DNA of 64,000 nt, taken from positions 33,554 through 97,553 of the forward strand of contig DAOKYY010000003.1 of assembly GCA_035325905.1 (NCBI GenBank), given 5' to 3'. Numbering within the stretch: position 1 is the first letter of the stretch; each line of letters opens with the position of its first letter. Positions 1 to 6,366 of the stretch are shown here, piece by piece. A program made the translations under genes and the position numbers. The DNA is from DYGX01 sp035325905. GTDB taxonomy: Bacteria > Chloroflexota > Anaerolineae > Aggregatilineales > Aggregatilineaceae. The notes below the pieces were generated by a model. The model had not been told where the DNA came from and did not search any database. It saw nothing but the letters and a program-made list of their open reading frames with translations.

Positions 1-2
1 AG

Positions 3-941
3 CTGCCGGAGTATCCGAACCGGGGGTGGGTGTCGTACCAGACCGGGCGCGTGCTGCTCAGCGCGAACCGCGTGGACGAGGCCGTCAGCCGGTTTGAGGC
101 CGCGCTCGACGAGCCGTCGTGGGTCGGCGCGCTGCGCTCGCTGTGCTACGAGCGCCTCGGATTTGTCGAGTTGTTCGAGCGGCGCAACCCGGCGGCGGCG
201 CTGGCCTGCTTCGCCCAGGCGATCGACGCCTATCCGGCGGGCGAGAACAGCGGCTGGCTGGTCCAGCTGCACATCCTGCGGAGCAGGGCGCTCCGCGAGC
301 AAAAGGACTACGCCGGCGCGCTGAGCGCCGCCCGCCAGGCGCTGCGCGCAGTGGACAGCCGCGCGCCGGATTACCGGCTGGCCTATTCCGAGGCGCACCT
401 GGCGGTCGGCGAGGCGCTGGCGCACTTCCGCACGCGCGAGGAAGACGCCATCGACCACCTGGTGCGCTTTCTCCAGCTGGGGCGCCAGCCGCTTGGCGTG
501 GACGTGACTTGGGGCCGGGTGTACGAGACCATTGGCGCGCTTTCGTTACGGCTGGGGCGCTACGGCCCTGCCGCCGAGGCGTTCAATACCGCGCTCGCCT
601 ATAACCCGTTGCACCCGCTGGGCGACACGCTCCAGCTTCAGATCGCGCGCGCGTGCTACGACTCCGGCGATTACGCGCGCGCCGCGCAGACGCTTGAGGC
701 GCTGTGCGCTGCCGCCGAGTCCGAAGGCGACATGATCCTCGATTACCGGGTGTACAGCCTGCTGGCGGACAGCTACGCCGCGCAGGCAGCCTACCCGCAG
801 GCAGCCGCCGCCTACGCTCAGGCCATCGCGCTGATTCCGTCGAGCGGCGCAGAGCGCGCGGCCCTGCTCGACGCGCATGAGCGGGCGCTGCGCCACCTGC
901 CGCGTTCCGGCGCCATAGACAAGCAGGCCGCCGCCCGTTAA
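3..941 (+). CDS. TPR-repeat protein, 5' end cut by the window
   Basis: The reading frame is open back to the first base, so the gene very likely starts upstream; a GTG at 30 lies inside it but nothing marks it as the start. The product is an all-helical tandem array of TPR-like units: spaced A/G/Y/A positions recur about every 34-40 residues, for example FEAALDEPSWVGA, ALACFAQAIDAYP and AAAYAQAIALIP. No catalytic motif or membrane segment is visible in this part. TPR arrays are protein-interaction scaffolds, and the missing N-terminal half could carry an effector or DNA-binding domain. It lies 41 bases upstream of trmFO on the same strand. The specific partner is unknown. Confidence 0.75.
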   Translation: MPEYPNRGWVSYQTGRVLLSANRVDEAVSRFEAALDEPSWVGALRSLCYERLGFVELFERRNPAAALACFAQAIDAYPAGENSGWLVQLHILRSRALREQKDYAGALSAARQALRAVDSRAPDYRLAYSEAHLAVGEALAHFRTREEDAIDHLVRFLQLGRQPLGVDVTWGRVYETIGALSLRLGRYGPAAEAFNTALAYNPLHPLGDTLQLQIARACYDSGDYARAAQTLEALCAAAESEGDMILDYRVYSLLADSYAAQAAYPQAAAAYAQAIALIPSSGAERAALLDAHERALRHLPRSGAIDKQAAAR

Positions 942-982
942 AATGGCCGGGTGCTATGCGACGGTAGAGAAGAGGGTTCCCA

Positions 983-2335
983 TTGGCCGTTGTTAAAGTG
1001 ATTGGCGGCGGGCTGGCCGGGTCGGAAGCGGCCTGGCAGCTGGCCGCGCGCGGCCTGGACGTTGAGCTGTATGAGATGCGCCCGGTCCGCACGACCCCCG
1101 CGCATGTGACGGACTGGCTGAGCGAGCTGGTGTGCAGCAACTCGCTCGGCTCGGACCTGCCCGACCGCGCGCCGGGCGTGCTCAAGGCTGAATTGCGGCG
1201 GCTCGGCTCGCTGCTGCTGCGCTGCGCCGAAGAAGCCGCGGTTCCGGCGGGCGGGGCGCTGGCGGTGGACCGCGACCTGTTCGCCCGGCGGGTAACGGAA
1301 CAGATCGCCGCGCACCCGCGCATCCGCCTGATCCGCGAAGAGGTGACGCGCCTCCCCGCTGGCCCGGCCGTGATCGCAACTGGCCCGCTGACCGCGCCGG
1401 CGCTCGCCGCCGAGATCGCGGCGCTGGTCGGCGAGGAACACCTGTATTTCTACGATGCCATCGCGCCGATGGTCGAGGCGGATACCATCAACATGGACAT
1501 CGCTTTCCGCGCCAGCCGCTACGGGCGCGGCGAGGACGCCGCCGGGGATTACATCAACTGCCCGATGACGCGCGAGGAGTACGAGACCTTCGTCGACGCG
1601 CTGCTGGCGGCGGAGCTGATCGATCTGAAAGATTTCGAGCGCGACGATCCGCTGTTCTTCGAGGGCTGCCTGCCGGTCGAGCGGCTGGCGGCGCGCGGGC
1701 GCGAGGCGCTGGCGTTCGGGCCGCTGCGCCCGGTCGGGCTGCGCGATCCGCGCACCGGGCGGCGCCCCTATGCCGTCGTGCAGCTTAGGCAGGACAACCT
1801 GGCCGGGACGCTCTACAACGTCGTCGGGTTCCAGACTAACCTGCGCTACGGCGAGCAGCAGCGCGTGCTGCGCCTGATTCCGGGGCTGGAGCGCGCGGAA
1901 TTCTCGCGCTACGGGCAGATGCACCGCAACACGTTTATCAACTCGCCGCTGCACCTGCGCCCGACGCTGCAATTTCGCGACCGCGATGACCTGTTTTTCG
2001 CCGGGCAGATCACCGGCGTCGAAGGCTACGTGGGCAACATCGGGACCGGGCTGCTGGCCGGGATCAACGCGGCGCGGCGGGTCGCGGGGTGCGCTCCGTG
2101 GACGCTGCCGCGCGAGACCATGCTCGGCGCGCTGTGCTATTACGTCACGCACGCCGCGCCGGGCGATTTCCAGCCGATGAAGGCGAATTTCGGCATCCTG
2201 CCGCCGCTCGACAACCCGCCGCGCGGCAAGCGCGAGCGCGCCCAGGCGTATGCGGCGCGCGCCGCCGAGGCGCTCGACGCGTTTCTGGCCGGTCAGCCCT
2301 GCGCGGCGCTCGAAGAAAGGACTGTCTCCGGCTGA
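983..2335 (+). CDS. trmFO: TrmFO, folate-dependent tRNA U54 methyltransferase
   Basis: Methylenetetrahydrofolate- and FAD-dependent enzyme that makes 5-methyluridine at position 54 of the tRNA T loop. The 450-residue product opens with the FAD-binding GGGLAGSEAAWQLA Rossmann motif and has the family's CSNSLGSDLPDRAPGVLK segment near residue 52. It also has the C-terminal GQITGVEGYVGNIGTGLLAG block that closes the FAD site. Length matches the family. The start is TTG 983, preceded by an AGAAGAGGG ribosome-binding site about 8 bases upstream; the GTG at 998 would delete the nucleotide-binding strand. hflX begins one base after its stop, so the two are probably co-transcribed. TrmFO is the folate-type alternative to SAM-dependent TrmA. 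Confidence 0.95.
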   Translation: MAVVKVIGGGLAGSEAAWQLAARGLDVELYEMRPVRTTPAHVTDWLSELVCSNSLGSDLPDRAPGVLKAELRRLGSLLLRCAEEAAVPAGGALAVDRDLFARRVTEQIAAHPRIRLIREEVTRLPAGPAVIATGPLTAPALAAEIAALVGEEHLYFYDAIAPMVEADTINMDIAFRASRYGRGEDAAGDYINCPMTREEYETFVDALLAAELIDLKDFERDDPLFFEGCLPVERLAARGREALAFGPLRPVGLRDPRTGRRPYAVVQLRQDNLAGTLYNVVGFQTNLRYGEQQRVLRLIPGLERAEFSRYGQMHRNTFINSPLHLRPTLQFRDRDDLFFAGQITGVEGYVGNIGTGLLAGINAARRVAGCAPWTLPRETMLGALCYYVTHAAPGDFQPMKANFGILPPLDNPPRGKRERAQAYAARAAEALDAFLAGQPCAALEERTVSG

Positions 2336-2336
2336 C

Positions 2337-3638
2337 GTGGAAACGACCAACTCTACTCCCAACCGGGCGCTGCTGGTCGGCGCCGAAGTGCGCGGCAGCC
2401 GCCCGCTGTTCGCGGTCGAAGATTCCGTGGACGAGCTGGCGCTGCTGGCAAGCACCGCCGGCGTGACCGTCGTCGGGCGTGTGGTGCAGCGCGTGGCGCA
2501 GATCGACCCGGCGACGTTTATCGGCTCCGGCAAGCTCGAAGAAGTGATCGAGCGGGTCGCCGAGACCGGCGCCGACATGGTGATCTTCGACGACGAGCTT
2601 TCGCCGCGCCACCAGCGCGAGCTTGAGAAGCGGCTCGGCGACGAGGTGCAGGTCATCGACCGCTCGGCGCTGATCCTCGAAATCTTCTCGCAGCACGCCC
2701 GCACGCGCGAAGGCGCGCTCCAGGTCGAGCTGGCGCAGTACGAGTACCGCCTGCCGCGCCTGACCCGCCAGTGGACGCATCTGGCGCGCCAGGCCGGGGG
2801 TGGAGCGGCGCGCGGCGGGGCGGCGGGCGTCGGGCTGCGCGGCCCCGGCGAGACGCAGCTTGAGGTCGACCGCCGCGAGATTCGCCAGCGCATCACGCAT
2901 TTGAAGGAAGAACTTGAAGCGGTCCGCGCGCACCGCCAGCGCCATCGCACGCAGCGCACACGGGCCGGAATCCCAACCGTCGCGCTGGCTGGCTACACCA
3001 ACGCCGGAAAGTCCACTTTGTTGAACGCGTTGTCCGGGGCGGATGTTTATGTCGCCAACCAGCTGTTCGCCACGCTCGACCCGACCACGCGCCGGATCGA
3101 GCTGCCGAGCGGGCGCGTGGTGCTGCTATCGGACACGGTCGGGTTCATCCAGAAGCTGCCGGTCACGCTCGTCGCCGCCTTCCGCGCCACGCTGGAAGAA
3201 GTGGTCGAGGCGGATTTGCTGCTGCACGTGGTGGACATCAGCGATCCGCACGCCTGGGACCAGATCGACGTGGTCGAGGACACGCTGGCCGGGCTGGACG
3301 CGACGCGAATTCCCAAAATCCTGATCTTGAATAAGATTGATCGTGGAGAGCAGGCGCTCCCGCCCTCGTTGCACGACCTGGGCTATCGCGCCATTGTCCG
3401 CACCTCGGCCACAAAGGGCAGGGGGCTGGACGATCTACTCGAAGCCATCGGCCAGACGTTGCGCGATGCGCTGGTGGCGCTGACGGCGCTGATCCCCTAC
3501 ACGCAGGGCGAGTTGCTGGCGGCGATCCACGAGGCGGGCGTCGTCCAGAGCGAGACGCACACCGAGCGTGGCGTCGAGGTGAAGGCGCTGGTCCCGCCCC
3601 GGCTGGCGGGGCGTCTGGATGCTTACCGAAAGCTATAA
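2337..3638 (+). CDS. hflX: HflX, ribosome-splitting GTPase
   Basis: GTPase of the HflX family, which binds the 50S subunit and 70S ribosomes and rescues stalled ribosomes under stress. The roughly 433-residue protein has the N-terminal HflX domain (LVGAEVRGSR onward) and the glycine-rich linker GVGLRGPGETQLEVDRR. These are followed by a G domain with G1 GYTNAGKST, the LDPTTRRI switch, G3 DTVGF and G4 NKID. The open frame extends upstream into trmFO, but that stretch is off-family. GTG 2337, one base after the trmFO stop, restores the usual N-terminus, and AGAAAGGA lies about 15 bases before it. Translational coupling to trmFO is likely. Confidence 0.94.
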   Translation: METTNSTPNRALLVGAEVRGSRPLFAVEDSVDELALLASTAGVTVVGRVVQRVAQIDPATFIGSGKLEEVIERVAETGADMVIFDDELSPRHQRELEKRLGDEVQVIDRSALILEIFSQHARTREGALQVELAQYEYRLPRLTRQWTHLARQAGGGAARGGAAGVGLRGPGETQLEVDRREIRQRITHLKEELEAVRAHRQRHRTQRTRAGIPTVALAGYTNAGKSTLLNALSGADVYVANQLFATLDPTTRRIELPSGRVVLLSDTVGFIQKLPVTLVAAFRATLEEVVEADLLLHVVDISDPHAWDQIDVVEDTLAGLDATRIPKILILNKIDRGEQALPPSLHDLGYRAIVRTSATKGRGLDDLLEAIGQTLRDALVALTALIPYTQGELLAAIHEAGVVQSETHTERGVEVKALVPPRLAGRLDAYRKL

Positions 3639-3646
3639 CGCGATAT

Positions 3647-3661
3647 TATAGATTGTCTATA
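3647..3661. promoter_or_regulatory. AT-rich palindrome TATAGATTGTCTATA
   Basis: A 15-base perfect inverted repeat (TATAGA, TTG, TCTATA) sits in a short AT-rich island between hflX and the small membrane-protein gene; another TATAG unit follows at about 3667. In this GC-rich sequence it stands out. It could be an operator or part of a promoter for the downstream gene. No clear -35/-10 pair with correct spacing was found. Confidence 0.3.
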
Positions 3662-3699
3662 GTTCTTATAGTTAGGCCCCGGAAAGGCTGATTGCGGCC

Positions 3700-3999
3700 A
3701 TGTTTCGCCCGATTTCGCACCGGATCGACTCCTCACGGCGGCTTAGCCGCCTGATCAACCGCGTATCCTCGCTGATGGCGACGCAGCGCGGCCTGCTGCT
3801 GCTGGTTGGGACCGTGCTCGTCACGCTTGGCTTCGCCGCGCAGGGGCTGGTGATCGCGCTGCTAGTCTCGCGCTACGCCTATTCAAGCGCCTTGTATTGG
3901 CTGTGCCTGCCGTCGGCGCTGCTGTTCCTCGGCGTGCTGGCCGGGTTCGTCGGGATCATGCTCGCCACGCCGCTCGGCCAGGGCTACAAGGACAAGTAG
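3700..3999 (+). CDS. Small two-helix membrane protein, unknown function
   Basis: A 99-residue protein with a basic N-terminus (HRIDSSRRLSRLINR) and two strongly hydrophobic segments, roughly residues 32-56 and 63-88, ending in a polar KDK tail. This predicts a small inner-membrane hairpin with the charged N-terminus in the cytoplasm by the positive-inside rule. I do not recognise a family. It follows hflX by 61 bases across an AT-rich palindrome, so it may have its own promoter. It is convergent with the recombinase gene, whose stop is only 10 bases away. A homologous small protein in relatives would confirm that it is real. Confidence 0.6.
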   Translation: MFRPISHRIDSSRRLSRLINRVSSLMATQRGLLLLVGTVLVTLGFAAQGLVIALLVSRYAYSSALYWLCLPSALLFLGVLAGFVGIMLATPLGQGYKDK

Positions 4000-4009
4000 C
4001 GTCCGCGCG

Positions 4010-5476
4010 TTACTCTTCGTCGCCGGGGCCGGGCAGGCCGATCTGGCGCGTGGCCTCGTCCACGCGCTGCGGGTCGGTGTGCGCGTAATAGGCCCGTGTT
4101 GTCTCCACCGAGCGGTGCCCCAGATAGTCCTGCACCACGTCGAGCGGCGTCCCGGCGTTGATCAGCTGCGTCGCGCGCCAGTGCCGGAAGTCGTGCGGCG
4201 TGATGTTTTTCAGGCCCAGGGCGCGCGCGGCGCGCTGCACCACGCGCCAGGCGACGGTGCGGCCCATGCGCGCGCCGTCGAAGCGCCGGTCGTGGCTGAC
4301 GAACAGCGCGGCGCGGCCTTTGGTGGCGCGCAGGCTCGCGCCGCGCGCCTCAAGATACTGCCGGATGGCGGGCAGCGCGTGCAGAAAGCGCAGCTGGTAG
4401 GTGTGCCCGCCTTTGGCGCTGACCTCGACGCGCAACACCTCGCCGCGATCGAGGTAGCGGACCGGGAAGTCGTCCACGTCCAGGCTCAGAATCTCGCTGA
4501 TGCGCCCGCCGGACTCGGCCAGCGCGTGCAGCAGGGCGCGGTTGCGCAGGCGCGTCAGCTCCCAGCGGTGGATGCTGTCCGGATCGGCGTCGGGTTTTTG
4601 CAGGTGCGGCGGGCGCGGCTGCTGGTCGAAGTAATAGATCAGTTCCTCGATGTGATCGGGCGGCTGCGGCGGGCCGCTGCGCCGGGGCCGGCCGCGCAGC
4701 TCGTCGCGCACGATGCGCTTGGCTTTGGCGAGTGGGAACTCTGGCGGCAGCCAGCCGTGATCGTCCATGAACTGGAACCAGTTCTGAATGCCCGCCAGCC
4801 GCAATTCGACCGTGGCGACCTGATAGGGGCGCTTGTCCCGGGGCGCGCCGGAGCTTTCGGACAGCATCCATTCCGCGAAATGCAGGAAGATCGGCGCGTC
4901 TTCGGCGCTCAGCGCGTTTAATGGCGTATCGTCCGGGGCGACACGCACGCGCCCATGGATTGGCAGGCGTCCACGCTGGGACCGATCGCCCAGAAAATCG
5001 AGGAACAGCTCGATCGCGCGGGCGTACGCGGCGATGGTATTGGCCGATTTGAGCGTTGCGCGCTGGAGATAGGCGTCGCGCCCGGCTCCGAACGTGCGTT
5101 CTATGGGGGTCGATGCGGCACGCGAACGAATGTTCTGTAGCGCGATCCCGTGATCCCGCGTGGCGTCGATCACCTCCAACGCCTGGACGAACCAGGGGAT
5201 CGGCTGGGTAGGGTAGACCAGGATCGGAAAAAGGCGGATGCCGCGCTGGCGCGCGCTCAGGCAAATATCCCGCATCGCGGCTGACTCGGCGCTGTGCGGG
5301 CTGATCAGCGCGACGACAGCGGAGACGACGGCCGGATCGAGATCGGCAGAAGCAGGTTCGAATGCTTCGTCAGAAATCAGGCGCGGCGTGCTGTCCGTCC
5401 GATCGTGCAGGCGCCGCGCGTAATGCCGGGCTAATGGGGTGTCCAGCTCGCTGTGGACGATGATAATCTGGCCCAT
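4010..5476 (-). CDS. Tyrosine recombinase with an N-terminal TIR-like domain
   Basis: A 488-residue fusion. Residues about 1-115 resemble a TIR_2-type flavodoxin-like fold: a hydrophobic first strand (IIIVHSE), a VVALISPHSAES segment at the position of the TIR S-x-x-S box, and a RLFPILVYP strand. The catalytic Glu of NADase TIR domains is not at the expected place (residue about 71 is Ile, with Asp70 beside it), so NADase activity is doubtful. Residues about 135-260 form a SAM-like core-binding domain, and about 290-480 the recombinase catalytic domain with all active residues: R325, K355, H428-x-x-R431, H454 and nucleophile Tyr463 or Tyr464. A functional DNA strand-exchange enzyme is therefore expected. 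An 11-bp inverted repeat lies just upstream of its ATG. Confidence 0.85.
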   Translation of the reverse strand: MGQIIIVHSELDTPLARHYARRLHDRTDSTPRLISDEAFEPASADLDPAVVSAVVALISPHSAESAAMRDICLSARQRGIRLFPILVYPTQPIPWFVQALEVIDATRDHGIALQNIRSRAASTPIERTFGAGRDAYLQRATLKSANTIAAYARAIELFLDFLGDRSQRGRLPIHGRVRVAPDDTPLNALSAEDAPIFLHFAEWMLSESSGAPRDKRPYQVATVELRLAGIQNWFQFMDDHGWLPPEFPLAKAKRIVRDELRGRPRRSGPPQPPDHIEELIYYFDQQPRPPHLQKPDADPDSIHRWELTRLRNRALLHALAESGGRISEILSLDVDDFPVRYLDRGEVLRVEVSAKGGHTYQLRFLHALPAIRQYLEARGASLRATKGRAALFVSHDRRFDGARMGRTVAWRVVQRAARALGLKNITPHDFRHWRATQLINAGTPLDVVQDYLGHRSVETTRAYYAHTDPQRVDEATRQIGLPGPGDEE

Positions 5477-5814
5477 CCTCGCCTCATTTCTGTAACATAA
5501 GAAACATGGCTACTACATTTGATAACTTATGTTACATCTATATCGATTCAGGCGCAAGACTCGCCCTCTGCCCTGCCTAGCGTCTCGTAGCGCCGCGTTA
5601 GTTTCTCGCGCGTTGCCACTCCCGGCCACGATCCTCCTAGAGACCGCGTTCGCCACGTCGGTAGGCGCTACCGGCCGTGCTCTGGCTCCAGCCCTACGCT
5701 GGTTTGCCTCGAAAACCACGCAGAGACGGGCCGATATACGCTCTGATGAGCCGATTGGTCACTATGTAAGAGTCTTTTACTGCGCTATGACATGTGCTTA
5801 GTATGTGATTTTGT
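5477..5814. other. Gene-free lower-GC stretch between recombinase and adenosyltransferase genes
   Basis: A 338-base gap with visibly lower GC than its flanks. It contains the perfect 11-bp inverted repeat at 5491-5536, a smaller palindrome GGTAGGCGCTACC at 5660-5672, and an AT-rich end near 5760-5815. Short open frames exist on both strands (5529-5801 plus, 5513-5719 minus), but neither has a recognisable domain or a good ribosome-binding site. Candidate roles are the promoter and recombination site of the recombinase. No tRNA or CRISPR repeat is seen. Confidence 0.5.
5491..5536. repeat. Perfect 11-bp inverted repeat beside the recombinase gene
   Basis: TGTAACATAAG at 5491-5501 is matched by its exact reverse complement CTTATGTTACA at 5526-5536, with a 24-base spacer. 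The repeat lies 15 bases upstream of the recombinase start codon, in its leader or promoter. Arm length suits a tyrosine-recombinase or repressor binding site. The 24-base spacer is too long for a classic 6-8 bp crossover region, so autoregulation or accessory arm sites are possible alternatives. Confidence 0.6.
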
Positions 5815-6366
5815 CTAGCGTTCAGGCGACTGCCAGGGAGACTCCGGCTCCCCGGCGTCCTGATTCGCGACGCGCGCCGCGACGAACAGCCAGTCGGAAA
5901 GCCGGTTGAGATAGCGCAGCGTCTCGTCGTTCAACGCTTCTTGCGCGCTGAGCGCCACCAGCCAGCGCTCGGCGCGGCGGCAGACCACGCGCGCCTGGTG
6001 CAGGAACGCCCCGCCGAGCGCCCCTCCCGGCAGAATGAAGTTGCGCAGTTCGGGCAGCGCGGCCTGCCACGCGTCAATCTCCGCTTCCAGCCGCGCGGTC
6101 ATCTCCGGCGTGACGCGCACCAGCCATTTCGGCTGCGCGTCGAGCGGCGTGGCGAGGTCCGCCCCCACGGTAAACAGCTCCGCCTGGACGCGAATCAGCG
6201 GCACGGCGACCGATCCCCCTACCCCCGCGGCGGCTGCGAGGCCGAGCACGGCGTTCAATTCGTCGACGGTGCCGTAGGCGTGCAGCCGCAAGTGGCTCTT
6301 GCTGACACGTCCCCCGGCGAACAGACTGGTTTCGCCTTCGTCTCCGCTGCGGGTGTAGATCTTCAT
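5815..6366 (-). CDS. PduO-type corrinoid (cobalamin) adenosyltransferase
   Basis: Transfers the adenosyl group of ATP to Co(I) corrinoid, making adenosylcobalamin. The 183-residue product starts MKIYTRSGDEGETSLFAGGR, the ATP-binding N-terminus typical of PduO/MMAB enzymes. It also carries the YGTVDELNAVLG helix and the C-terminal RRAERWLVAL and YLNRLSDWLFVAAR helices of the five-helix bundle. The start at 6366 has a strong AGGAGGA site six bases upstream, and its ATG overlaps the TGA of the histidine-kinase gene (ATGA), so the two are translationally coupled. I saw no cobalamin riboswitch in front of the operon. Why it sits with a two-component system is unknown. Confidence 0.92.
   Translation of the reverse strand: MKIYTRSGDEGETSLFAGGRVSKSHLRLHAYGTVDELNAVLGLAAAAGVGGSVAVPLIRVQAELFTVGADLATPLDAQPKWLVRVTPEMTARLEAEIDAWQAALPELRNFILPGGALGGAFLHQARVVCRRAERWLVALSAQEALNDETLRYLNRLSDWLFVAARVANQDAGEPESPWQSPER

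Noticed and set aside
938..2959. 673-codon open frame on the minus strand opposite trmFO and hflX
   Set aside because: It is the antisense shadow of two real, well-conserved genes; low-complexity Arg/Ala-rich product typical of GC-rich antisense frames.
5090..5101. GAACGTGCGTTC, a second match to the GAAC-N4-GTTC SOS core
   Set aside because: It lies inside the recombinase coding sequence, far from any promoter; about one match per 64 kb is expected by chance.
5529..5801. Open frame on the plus strand (90 codons), and a minus-strand one at 5513-5719
   Set aside because: No recognisable motif, no ribosome-binding site, composition like the surrounding non-coding stretch, and the inverted repeat lies at the edge. 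Treated as chance frames.
3998..5820. TAGCGT at both edges of the recombinase region as possible attachment-site repeats
   Set aside because: Only six bases match and both copies are explained by adjacent gene ends; too short to support integration.
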